From: CALMFT01 sp035333525 | Lineage (GTDB): Bacteria > Patescibacteriota > Gracilibacteria > Absconditabacterales > Absconditicoccaceae | Length of the DNA: 56,964 nucleotides | NCBI GenBank assembly: GCA_035333525.1 | Contig: DAOQQF010000003.1 | Coordinates: 1 to 56,964, forward strand | Reading direction: 5' to 3' | Shown: positions 6,602-15,386 of the stretch, in pieces | How the letters are laid out: each line of letters starts with the position of its first letter | Position numbering within the stretch: position 1 is the first letter of the stretch | Notes under the pieces: model-generated | What the model saw: the letters and a program-made list of their open reading frames with translations, nothing else | The model's database searches: none | What the model was told of the DNA's origin: nothing | Made by a program: the position numbers and the translations under genes

Positions 6602-8752
6602 ATGAAATCTTTTATCTCAAAAATCAAAGAAATATTAAAAAACAGATTTTATCTATTGCTGATATTCTCTTTCGTTTTTGTGATTGTTAATTTTGCAACA
6701 ACAGGAAGACCATTTCCAACTACAGACACAAAGGATCTTTGGTTTTACTCTGGACTTTTCATGGTATTATTCTCAGTTCTATTTATAGAACCATATTATA
6801 CATCACCCAAAAATGTAATAACAAATACTATTCCTCTATTACTTGTTTTTTTATCTATAGAAAACACTTTTGAAAACAAAATAATTTGGCATATAGCTTT
6901 TTGGTCAATTTTTGGAATCTTGTTTTTTTCGATTATTCCTTTGGCATTAGCAGATGAAAATAAAAGTCCAGAACATTTGAGAAATAAGATAGCTACAAAG
7001 CTAAAAGAAATTATTGTCATTGTAGGTAAAGGCAAAATAATATATTCGGCAATATTCTTGTTATTTTTATTTATAAATATAACCTCTACTCCAACGAATG
7101 ATTTTAAACAAATCTTTGATGTTCAATTTGTTTTTTTGATTATATTATGGGGACTAATACTTAGCATAGACCCTAAAGAATTGAACAACACCTTTTCAAC
7201 AAAAAAAGAAAAAATAGATAAAAGTGCTATTGGAGAGATTTTTGGAGTGCAATCAAAAAAAATATTTTTAGTAAAATTATACGAAGATAGAAAAAGTATC
7301 AAGAAATTTGATATTGTAAAGTTTAGGTATTCAATGCAAGATTCTGATGATTTAATAATGACAGGAATTGTGTTTGACACATATCTATTAAATCAAGAAA
7401 AATGGACAAAAGTTTTACAATTGGGCGAGATTAACAAAGAAAAAGTGAATTTAGAAAAAAATGTTGTTTATAAAATTTCCGAAATACAAGAAAAAACTAA
7501 AATTGAATCGGAATTGAAGGTTAAAGATTTTGTTGGTATCGTTGTAAATGGCTCAAATATAGGGAAGATAAAATTTGAATACTCAAAAAAAGAAAATGAT
7601 ATTGAAGAAGGAAATCTGTTAGAATTAAATTTAGACTTTGGAAATGAAAAGAAGACATTATTTTACCAAGTTGTTAATGGAACAACAGAAAAAGAAAAGC
7701 TAGAAAATAAAAATGAAATGGGGTTTATTCAAGGAGAAGCAATACAGCTTGGAGAATGGCAAAATGATAAACTATCTTTTCAAAAATTTGGTTGGGTTCC
7801 TTCAATAAATATACCTATTTTTAAAGCAAATACTGAAAATATAACTGTTCAGAGTTTTGAATATCCTTATTATAAATTAGGTGTTATTCCAAATACTTCA
7901 TTGCCTTCTGTAATAAATTTAAATGAGGCTGTAAGTCATCATATGGCTCTTTTGGGTATAACTGGTTCTGGAAAGTCATATTTAGCTCGTGAAATCATAA
8001 AAGAACTTAATAATAATGATACAAAAGTTATATGTATTGATTTTAACAATGAGTTTGTGCAAGAATTAGCTCCTATTCACGAAAGTATTATATCTGGTGA
8101 AGAGTCAAAAAAAATATTTGATGAAATTAATTTATTAAATAATGAGCTTGTTGGAAGTTACGGTAAAAAAGATGAAACTAAAATCAATCAACATAAAACA
8201 ACTATTTATAATCTTTTTAAAGATGAAATTAAAAAATTCCTAGATTCAGCGGATAAAAAAATAAAAATATTTGAACTACCTGAAATAAGCAACAATAGTA
8301 ATAGTTTAGACTATACAAGATTATTTTTTGATACTTTATTTAAAATGGTTAGAGATAACTATAAAGGCGAAAATGCAAAAAAGATAAGCATTGTGCTAGA
8401 AGAGGCTCATACTATTATTCCTGAATGGAATTTTGCTGGAGCAAGTGATAAAACTTCCCAAAGTTTGGTAAATAATATTGGTCAAATAGCTCTTCAAGGT
8501 CGCAAATATGGTATTGGGTTTTTGGTTATTGCACAAAGAACAGCAAATGTATCAAAAACAATTTTAACACAATGTAATACTGTAATTTGTTTTCAAGCAT
8601 TTGATGAAACTAGTATTGGATTTTTAGGAAATTATATTGGAAAGGATTTAGTACAAACTTTACCAAACCTAAAACAGTATCATGCAATTGTTACTGGAAA
8701 AGCAATAAAATCTAATATACCTATGATTATCAATCTGAAAAGAGAAATCTAA
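6602..8752 (+). CDS. Membrane-anchored HerA/DUF87-like ATPase
   Basis: 716 codons, three nt after the endonuclease stop. The first 200 residues contain about six hydrophobic helices (FYLLLIFSFVFVIVNF, LWFYSGLFMVLFSVLFI and others), followed by a soluble beta-rich region. The C-terminal ATPase has Walker A GITGSGKS (452-459), Walker B ISIVLEEAH (E600/E601) and a late GRKYGIGFLVIAQRT segment as in HerA/FtsK-type pumps. HerA-like ATPases partner with nucleases in several bacterial anti-phage systems. A membrane-bound form in a restriction operon is unusual and suggests action on DNA at entry. No in-frame TGA. It is the last gene before a long hairpin. Confidence 0.8.
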   Translation: MKSFISKIKEILKNRFYLLLIFSFVFVIVNFATTGRPFPTTDTKDLWFYSGLFMVLFSVLFIEPYYTSPKNVITNTIPLLLVFLSIENTFENKIIWHIAFWSIFGILFFSIIPLALADENKSPEHLRNKIATKLKEIIVIVGKGKIIYSAIFLLFLFINITSTPTNDFKQIFDVQFVFLIILWGLILSIDPKELNNTFSTKKEKIDKSAIGEIFGVQSKKIFLVKLYEDRKSIKKFDIVKFRYSMQDSDDLIMTGIVFDTYLLNQEKWTKVLQLGEINKEKVNLEKNVVYKISEIQEKTKIESELKVKDFVGIVVNGSNIGKIKFEYSKKENDIEEGNLLELNLDFGNEKKTLFYQVVNGTTEKEKLENKNEMGFIQGEAIQLGEWQNDKLSFQKFGWVPSINIPIFKANTENITVQSFEYPYYKLGVIPNTSLPSVINLNEAVSHHMALLGITGSGKSYLAREIIKELNNNDTKVICIDFNNEFVQELAPIHESIISGEESKKIFDEINLLNNELVGSYGKKDETKINQHKTTIYNLFKDEIKKFLDSADKKIKIFELPEISNNSNSLDYTRLFFDTLFKMVRDNYKGENAKKISIVLEEAHTIIPEWNFAGASDKTSQSLVNNIGQIALQGRKYGIGFLVIAQRTANVSKTILTQCNTVICFQAFDETSIGFLGNYIGKDLVQTLPNLKQYHAIVTGKAIKSNIPMIINLKREI

Positions 8753-8761
8753 AAAATAGGT

Positions 8762-8811
8762 GTTTCGATTTTTTCAATTCACCCCGACCCCCTCTTGAAA
8801 AAAATCGAAAC
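8762..8811. terminator. Long hairpin at the end of the restriction operon
   Basis: A 16-nt arm starting GTTTCGATTTTTTC (8762-8777) pairs with TTGAAAAAAATCGAAAC (8795-8811) with one bulged A, around a C-rich loop. It follows the HerA stop by 9 nt and probably ends the operon transcript, although no long T-run follows the stem. Confidence 0.6.
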
Positions 8812-8933
8812 GGAAAAAATTAAATTTTCTAAAATAATGAAAAATCTATCTGCAAAAGAGTAATAAGGATAAAAAAATGACTTCTTAGCTTCGCTACGAC
8901 CCCGTTACACTCTCGCCGTTCCTCGCTCGGGAC

Positions 8934-9027
8934 ACATAACAGCTTCTATGAGGTTCGCTCGTTGCACTTCGTTCTCCCATATTTTGCTCGTTCCTCGCAA
9001 AACATCTCATAGAAGCATACGTTAGAT
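8934..9027 (+). other. attC-like recombination site B
   Basis: The outer arm TAAC (8937-8940) pairs with GTTA (9021-9024). The inner 11-bp arm GCTTCTATGAG (8942-8952) pairs with CTCATAGAAGC (9006-9016), with unequal spacers of 1 and 4 nt. The right box is GTTAGAT, a perfect match to the attC core GTTRRRY. The total span of 94 nt is within the known attC range. The loop repeats CACTTCG and TTCTCCCA as in site A. The next gene's ATG overlaps the core box (GTTAGATG), as is common in integron cassettes. Confidence 0.7.
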
Positions 9028-9556
9028 GAAATCCAGAAGAACAAGCTTTTTACAAATTCACGACAATTTTATGAAAAAAACTTTTGAGCAAGAAATAGAA
9101 AAAGGGAAATGGATGTTTTTTGTTTACTCAACTCCGTTACCATTTCCGTTTAATTTTGCACTCCATACTTGGATTGTCATTATTTCTCCAGACTCAGAAG
9201 CTCATAGATACGAAATTCATATGTTCAAAAACAAAAAACATAAAGAACAAGGATATTTTTACAAAGATGATGAAATCTTAAATGTTGGATTGAAGAAATA
9301 TCTTTGGAAAAAAGAGCCAAAATATGATGGGAAAATAATAGTAAAAATATCAGGAGAAAAATGAAGTCTTGCTCAAAAAGTAGTAGAATTTATCCAAAAA
9401 AATATTGAAAGTTATAAATTTAAGAAAAAATATTTACATATACCAGGGCCTAATTGTAATACCTTAACACAATGGATATTGGATAAATTTCCAGAAATCG
9501 GTATAAAATTGCCTTGGAATGCATTTGGTAAAAATTACAAAATAAAGTCAGAATAG
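9026..9556 (+). CDS. DUF3750-like protein, integron cassette
   Basis: 176 codons with TGA at 9362-9364 read as Gly. The frame contains HTWIVIISPD near the start and PGPNCNTLTQWILD followed by LPWNAFGKNY at the end. These match the conserved features of DUF3750 proteins, whose function is unknown. The start ATG lies within the GTTAGATG of the preceding attC-like site and no other start is closer. If TGA were a stop the protein would lose the conserved second half, so this cassette, unlike the restriction operon upstream, is adapted to or originates from a TGA = Gly organism. Confidence 0.7.
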
Positions 9557-9637
9557 ATATTCACGAGCTTGTTCTTCTGGACTCTTGCTCCTAAGGTCGC
9601 TTGCTCTTCAGGACACACAACAGCCGAAACGTTAGAT
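9556..9637 (+). other. Possible degenerate attC half-site C
   Basis: A GTTAGAT box at 9631-9637 followed by GAAACC mirrors the end of site B (GTTAGATGAAATCC). The preceding 70 nt are G/C-richer and contain two similar direct words (GCTTGTTCTTCTGGAC and CGCTTGCTCTTCAGGAC), but I could not find a matching left arm. It is either a decayed site or a chance match. Confidence 0.35.
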
Positions 9638-9925
9638 GAAACCATCACCTCTCTACTTCCACCATCTCACCCTCGATATCCAAAAACAACCACGAACTCC
9701 TACCAACCATTCTTGCAAGATATCCTCACGAGGATACAATCTGCGAGATGCGAGATGCTCAAATCGGTCAGTAAACAGACTGTTTTGCTCTATCGAGATA
9801 TAGGGAGATCAGTCAGTGAAAAAGCTCTATCACAGTGACGAGGTAACGTAGTAGTTGAGCAACTCTCGCAAGATCTCCACCAATTCATAATACAAGTCTT
9901 GTATACTCATAGAAGGCAGGAATAA
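9569..9925 (+). pseudogene. DUF1016 (YhcG-type nuclease) N-terminal fragment
   Basis: With TGA at 9836-9838 read as Gly, the frame shows the typical DUF1016 N-terminus: YQPFLQDILTRIQSAR, EMLKSVSKQTVLLYRDIGRS and NVVVEQLSQDL. In intact relatives this continues into a GFS-x-x-N-L segment and a PDDEXK nuclease. Here the frame runs straight into the 54-bp repeat, gains 15 unrelated residues (HQFIIQVLYTHRRQE) and stops. The break coincides with the repeat edge at 9873, so recombination at the repeat truncated the gene. The true start is unclear: upstream codons cover the attC-like region, and a real start could lie between 9569 and 9700. Confidence 0.65.
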
Positions 9926-9926
9926 A
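9873..9926. repeat. 54-bp direct repeat, right copy
   Basis: Identical to 1033-1086, with the same 15-nt inverted repeat core (9890-9904). It truncates the DUF1016 frame on its left. Sequence to its right (terminator, then TerC-family gene) looks like ordinary host chromosome. Confidence 0.85.
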
Positions 9927-9951
9927 CTATTAAATGGTAGTGTTCAGTAAG

Positions 9952-9981
9952 TTCCAGTAATATAGTCTATTGGAATTTTTT
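9952..9981 (+). terminator. Rho-independent terminator
   Basis: An 8-bp stem TTCCAGTA / TATTGGAA (9952-9959 with 9968-9975, one G-T pair) is followed directly by six T. It separates the island from the TerC-family gene. Confidence 0.75.
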
Positions 9982-10036
9982 GATAATTTCAAATCATCTT
10001 AAATCAAAGTAGTAACTCCTTGATAATCTCTCTACA

Positions 10037-10852
10037 ATGATTATAGATGACTTTATCAATTTAATTAATATTATTACAAAGTTCATGTCTCTACACGATC
10101 TATTTGTTATCCTCAACTTGGTAGTTATCGAAAGTATTCTGTCTATCGATAATGCAGCTGTTTTATCCACTATTGTCAGAAAATTACCAACCCAAGAACA
10201 ATCAAAAGCTCTCAATTATGGTATTACTGGAGCATACCTCATGAGAGTTATAGCACTTATCTTTGCAAGCCTTTTGATTCGTTTTTGGTTTCTAAAAGTA
10301 TTGGGCTGACTCTATCTACTCTATCTTACATATCAGTTTTTTAGACATAAATATAATCTGAAACAAGGTGATGAGATACCTCATATACAACACGCAGCTC
10401 CTGCATGGTTGAGGAAATGGCTGTGATGATTTGGAGCAACAATTGCGATGATTGGAATTGTAGATCTAAGTTTCTCCATTGATAATGTATTTGCGGCTGT
10501 TGCTATGAGCAACAAACTATGGATTATTTTCATAGGAGTATTACTGGGAATAGCGGCTATTCGTATGTTTGCAAGACATATGATTACACTCATGGAAAAA
10601 CATCCAGAACTAGAAACAAATGCATTTATTATAATCTGAATACTATGAATCAAACTTTGTTTAAGTATAGTAGAATATCGATATCCACACTCTCTCGTAA
10701 GTCAATTCTTGGAATCAGAGATATTCAAGTATGGTTTATGAATATGTAATCTTTTGATTATTGGTTGGCCACTTTATATAGTACACAAACATACTAGAAT
10801 CAAAAAAACATGACCAGCTTTTGAAGCTGAAAAAATTGTGGATCAGCTATAA
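10037..10852 (+). CDS. TerC-family integral membrane protein
   Basis: 271 codons with several TGA read as Gly; it ends in TAA. About seven hydrophobic segments are visible. The two signature acidic motifs of TerC/YkoY proteins are present: ESILSIDNAAVLSTIV near residue 34 and VDLSFSIDNVFAAVAMSN near residue 140. TerC proteins are linked to metal handling (manganese export, tellurite resistance) at the cytoplasmic membrane, with the Asp residues in the membrane proposed to bind the ion. The length matches the family. The gene stands alone, converging with tsaC. Confidence 0.85.
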
Positions 10853-10878
10853 GAAAGCTTTTATACTCTTCAATATTT

Positions 10879-11439
10879 CTATCTCAATACCTGGCCATCA
10901 ACTCCTATCAATCTACTTGATTGATGAGTACCAGTGTCTCGTGATGGTGGTGCAACCCAATCGACGCTTCTGATTATCGATAATTCAATATCTTCATACC
11001 TAGATGGCGTACGGTGTCATGAAATATTAGCTGAGGTAGAAATAAGTGGTTTTCCCAAAAGAGCCAAAAGACTCATCAAGTAATCACAACTCCATGGAAT
11101 CCTGACTGCAATGGTTCATTCTCTCACCATCTCTTCAGGTAATACTCCTAATAAAATAGGTACAACCAATGTAGTAGGCACATCATACTGATCGAGTTTT
11201 TGATATGATCACACTACATCATAACTCGTATAACGTCCAATCCAATCAGGATGTACAAGACAAATCATAGTCTTGGAGAGGGATCTGTGTTTGAGTTCTA
11301 TAATACGTTTGATAACCTTAATATTGGTAGCATCTCACCCAATTCATCGTACCGTATCTGTAGGATATAAGATAATCTGACCAGCATGGATACGATCAGC
11401 GAGTTGTTGGAGTTCTGATGAGGCTATGGGAGGATTCAT
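10879..11439 (-). CDS. tsaC: TsaC/Sua5 (YrdC) threonylcarbamoyl-AMP synthase
   Basis: 186 codons on the minus strand, ATG at 11439 and TAG at 10879-10881. The YrdC fold is clear: IILYPTDTVRGIGGDA near the start (two Gly encoded by TGA), a basic KHRSLSKTM loop, TIAVRIPW and the hallmark STSANISGH. The enzyme makes threonylcarbamoyl-AMP from threonine, bicarbonate and ATP, the first step of the t6A37 modification of ANN-decoding tRNAs. It is short, lacking the Sua5 C-terminal domain, so the TsaC form. It converges on the TerC gene with only 26 nt between the stops. Confidence 0.88.
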
Positions 11440-11782
11440 AAAATAATGACAAAACAATATAAACTAGTTTTTATTAGAATGCAGGAGGGAGCCATTATAT
11501 ATTTCTACTACTACACAAGAGAATATGCTTAAGAAAAAATCAAAAACACTGTATGGCGATCAGATGATGAACATGAACATAAGAAACACTCATACACATC
11601 GACTGGGACCCTGTATGAAATACAGGGAGGAGATGTGTCGAAAAGAGACATGATAATATAGTAGAGACGAATACTGTTTTTGATGGGTCTTTTTGGATAC
11701 TTTTTGGGCTCGTGCAAAAAGTATCAAAAAAATAAAAACAGCAAACCTATTAACATAACTTTAACCCACTAAACAAACTCTT
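11440..11782. other. Intergenic region with two hairpins, possible small RNA or micro-ORF
   Basis: No convincing gene over 340 nt. A tight stem CCCTGTAT / ATACAGGG with a GAA loop lies at 11609-11627. A perfect 10-bp inverted repeat (GATACTTTTT / AAAAAGTATC) with a 10-nt loop lies at 11696-11725. A 43-codon frame (11525-11656, plus) exists but resembles nothing known. The hairpins suggest a structured transcript, but no known RNA family was recognised. Confidence 0.35.
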
Positions 11783-12364
11783 TTACCTTCCAAATTTCTG
11801 GATAGCATTTTGTTTTGCTTGCTCCATATATGTTTTATTGGTAGCAAATTCTTTTCTCAGCGTATCATGTATTCATTGTAAGACAATATTGACAACTCTT
11901 TTTACCATTGTATTGGAGGTAATACCAAGTCATACAACAACCTCATCAATATTGTTTTGGATAATCTCATAATACAAGAGTTTTGGCTCTCCTCGTTGTG
12001 AAGGTTCAGTACTATTTTGGATTTGATCGGCAGTATATCCATAGATTGCATTGACTTTGACTTTACCAGAAACAGTCATTTGGGAGATTAATCTATCAAG
12101 TTCTTGAGGTGTATCAAAGTCTAATATTTTGAAATCCTGAAAATAATCATCAATCAACGTATGTTCTGTCATAACTTCAAGTGTGGCAATCTTTTTTACC
12201 GGAGTTATCTCCAAGAATTGTTGAATAATCGATCATGTATTGACCGGCTTAGTATCCGTAACAATACGTGATCAAACCAACGAACCAAGATCTAAATAGT
12301 GAAGTTTGACTGCTCATACGAACCCCAAAACAAGTCAAATCAGGAAGATAAGAAGGTATTTCAT
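11783..12364 (-). CDS. DUF4230-like membrane-anchored protein
   Basis: 193 codons, ATG at 12364, TAA at 11783-11785. A single N-terminal hydrophobic helix (YLLIFLIGLVLGFVGAVKL) is followed by a predicted extracellular domain (SIIQQFLEITPVKKIATLEV, then VSGKVKVNAIYGYTADQIQ) and a charged helical end. The layout and the 'L-x-T-x-E-x-x-x' segment after the helix recall DUF4230, a family of bacterial surface-anchored proteins of unknown function. That match is by eye and moderate. It lies 85 nt downstream of the PriA-like gene on the same strand, possibly co-transcribed. Confidence 0.5.
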
Positions 12365-12449
12365 AAGAAAAGAAGAGTAGTAAATAATGACAGTATCAGC
12401 TTATCATATAATCATTATCAATATCGATACAAGAGCTAGTCACTATAAG

Positions 12450-13211
12450 CTAGTCAATATATATAAGATCTGCTCCATGGACCTTTGCAAGTTTTGAACA
12501 CCAATCAGGAAGTCGAATTCTAGGATCACGTTGTGATTTATAGTATCGAGTTTGTGGGAAATAAACGATAATCTGATGAAGTGCACGATAATCCATAAAA
12601 ACATTTGCCTGCGTCGTAATAAGACAGTTCTGGAGTTGTTGCTGGATAAGTATGTACGTTCTCATAGCTCTCAAGTCGGTATCAAGTCATGTTAATACAT
12701 ATTCTTGATGATTTGATTTTACCCTCATATGAAGTGCCAATGCATCAGGAAATATCACGAGCGTTTGTTTTCCTTTTCACGTACTCCCTAACTCTATAGT
12801 AGAATCTGATATCAAAGGAGATGTAAGTGTATTATACATAGATAATAAAGTTAAATCTTTTTTTTTGATCGTAGCAATCTTTTGAGTTGATTTACTGTAT
12901 GCATCAATCGATGATACAAATAAACCAATAACTGATCTATAACTTGTGTAGTACTCATACACCATTCGATGGATCATCTGGAGAGTATGATGATGGAAGA
13001 GGGTGCCGAGGATTTCACTATGAGAACTTAGTTCAAAAAAATAATCATGTCAGATATAAAATTCATTCCACGAAAGCTGATCACCAAGTGAAATAAAGTA
13101 TGAACCATTGGATGTAATCAAACTTCATGGTTCTCCTATCAATTTAGAGTCCCAACATATCTGATCATGTCACCACTTGGTATGAAAGCAATAATAAAAA
13201 AAGTGTTGCAT
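12450..13211 (-). CDS. Degenerate PriA-like protein
   Basis: 253 codons, ATG at 13211, TAG at 12450-12452. The second half lines up with the N-terminal helicase lobe of the primosomal helicase PriA: GKQTLVIFPDALALH (family: GKxxLxLVPEIxLT), NCLITTQANVFMDYRALHQI (family: VIGTRSAxFxPxxxLG), then SQRDPRIRLPDWCSKLAK (family: PRYxARDVAxxRA). The Walker A GSGKT and the DEEH box are absent or replaced (STGKGKQ, IVYFPQTRYY). The zinc-binding and second helicase lobes are missing. It is therefore not an active helicase. It could be a lineage-specific adaptor that keeps PriA's contacts, or a decayed paralogue. Confidence 0.5.
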
Positions 13212-13312
13212 TTTGTTGACAAATAGACAATATTTAGTTATAAGTACTATCAGTAGTATGAAACTATATGATAGTTTCATATAACCTTTCTTTATGATAT
13301 ACTCTTACTCTT

Positions 13313-14905
13313 ATGTTTAAACGATTATTTAGATTAGCTATCATATTGATTTTGTTGCTTGGTGTTTCAAGCTGGACTACATGGTTGGATAATACCATGA
13401 TCAAACCACATCTCAACTCAGTACAAGGTTTTCTCCAAAAACAAGGTCGTACTATCAAATGACGATTTTGACCCTCATGAACATGATCAGAAAAAGAAGA
13501 CAGTGATAGTAATAACCCAACCCAAAGTACTCAATACATTCAATCATGAGATCAGCTATGAATTGAAGATGAACTACTAATATGAACCTGAGGAAGTGTA
13601 TTTAGTGATGATGATATACTTTGATGAGTTAAATCAAATACTCTATCAAGTCAAGTCCTTGCAGAAAACACTCAAACTATATTACATGAAGATACAACTA
13701 TAAAAGAAGAAGATACGCAATATATAAATACTTCTATCAAAAACTCCTTAAGAATCAAGAACTGTGTTTCTCCTCGGGGTAAATTTATACCAAAATGAGG
13801 ATATATTGTAGCGTACCAGTCATCACACTCAGCAACATGTGAGCGGGAAAAAAGATATTGTGAAAATGGCATATTAAGTGGTTCTTTTACTTATGATACG
13901 TGCTACTATACTCAGGCTATCACCAATCAAAAGACAAAAAGCATACTTAGCAAAAATGATATTATATCACTCGATCAAACATATAATATTCTTGATAAGC
14001 AGGATATACATAACAATATCAATACCAATACTAATAACACTTCTCAAGATAACAATGATCCAACTATGATTGTAGGCATAGATGCTTGACCTGGTAAGGT
14101 TATTAATAGTTCTCGTACCACTGATACACTATGATCAAACAAGTGATGATCGACTACTCAGACGTCGATCAATAACTCATACAATGATCCATCAAAACAT
14201 TTTATAGGCAGATGAGCATGATTACTTGAACTAGACGAACGCTGATGGGTCGCAATCAAAAATATCCCTAGAAAATCGGATCGTTTGGCTGAGCAAGTAG
14301 ATTGATTTATAGGAAAAACATTTATTACCAATACAAAATCACTTGAATCACTCAATACCTATGATCGTAAGATCTGTGTCACACCATGGTGAAATCTCAT
14401 CTCCAATGGACAGTTTGTTTTGGCTTTCAAATCACATAACGCTCAGTGATGAGTGTGTGAAGTAGAAACAAGATACTGTATCAATGGTCAACTATTATGA
14501 TCATTTTGATATGCAAACTGCGAAGGTCAGTATCCACTTATGGTCAATAAACCTATCGGATTAGACCTTAGTAATCAGGGAACCATCGTAGGATATAGTG
14601 ACACACTCAATGTTATCAAGCGATCTATGCCTTACTTGGATATGATGCCTCAACCCAAAACAACCTCTTCCACTACAAGTCTAGTCTATCATCAACCTGA
14701 TGAAATAGATCATGGAAATCAGCCACCAGAGTATCAATTTATACCTATTTTGACTGATCAATGATATACTGAATCAGTATTAGTTGATACTACTATCGTT
14801 TCACCTGAACGTATTCAGAGTATTATTTATCACCAGCCTGATGAAATCGACCATGGAAATCAACCTCCAGAGTATCAAGAATTTACTTTATTTGAACAGC
14901 AATAA
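13313..14905 (+). CDS. Exported protein with repeated Cys modules
   Basis: 530 codons with many TGA as Gly. A hydrophobic N-terminus (LFRLAIILILLLGVSSWTTW) looks like a signal peptide or anchor. A low-complexity Ser/Asp/Asn region follows. Two copies of a four-Cys module then occur: KNCVSPRGKFIPKGGYIVAY...CEREKRYCENG...YDTCY near 150-200, and KICVTPWGNLISNGQFVLAF...CEVETRYCINGQLLGSFGYANC near 350-410. The C-terminal part carries two copies of HQPDEIDHGNQPPEYQ about 55 residues apart. It is likely a cell-surface or secreted protein with disulfide-bonded repeats. Function unknown. It overlaps the next gene by one base, so translation may be coupled. Confidence 0.65.
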
Positions 14906-15336
14906 TGAGCAAAGATCATAAACAACGAATAAAAGAATTCAACAACATGAATGATACAGAACGTTCAATGAAAATTCATTACGCCATCAAACGACTGGTA
15001 GATAGTGATAATATGATAAGACATTTTAATCGCACATGATCATGACTTGATGAAATAATCAAGACATTACAACATTCACTATTTATGGTAGATAAGACGT
15101 CTACTAAAATGATTGAATACAGTATTGCCGATATGTTGGCGATGGAAGACGATAACGTAGATACAACAACATCACCCCACCTCAACTATACTTATGAACA
15201 ACGAGAAGAGATATGAAACTTAACCAAAGATAATATGATTACAAGAATTAAGGAGACAATACAAGAACTTACTCCAAACCACATATCAGATAATCAAGCT
15301 CTCGTAGGAGGAAATAATAGAATAAAAAAACAGTAA
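14905..15336 (+). CDS. Hypothetical helical protein
   Basis: 143 codons, ATG sharing its A with the upstream stop (TAATG). The sequence is polar and helix-rich (start MSKDHKQRIKEFNNMND; later IKRLVDSDNMIRHFN and IGNLTKDNMITRIKETIQEL), with no signal peptide or membrane segment. No family recognised. The coupling suggests it is made together with the Cys-module surface protein, perhaps as a cytoplasmic partner. It uses TGA as Gly three times. Confidence 0.6.
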
Positions 15337-15386
15337 TCACCGAGTCACAATAAATCAAAGATCAAAAATTATATCTTAGCCATCAC

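Larger units (their letters stand above)
1033..9926. mobile_element. Integron-like genomic island bounded by 54-bp direct repeats
   Basis: Seen in the sequence: direct repeats at both ends, a minus-strand tyrosine recombinase remnant next to the left repeat, attC-like hairpins at about 2045-2123 and 8934-9027, a core-like box at 9631-9637, and plus-strand genes between them. A divergent integrase followed by cassettes in one orientation is the standard integron plan. Inference: the region was gained horizontally, its main cassette came from a standard-code bacterium, and the island is now immobile because the recombinase is frameshifted. The flanking 54-bp repeats are not an integron feature, so it may be an integron fragment carried on another integrative element. 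Confidence 0.6.

Noticed and set aside
9994..10215. Minus-strand frame over the TerC-family gene
   Set aside because: It is a shadow of the plus-strand TerC frame, which carries the family motifs.
11696..11725. Perfect inverted repeat as a rho-independent terminator
   Set aside because: The loop is long, the stem is A/T-only at its top, and no T-run follows on either strand.
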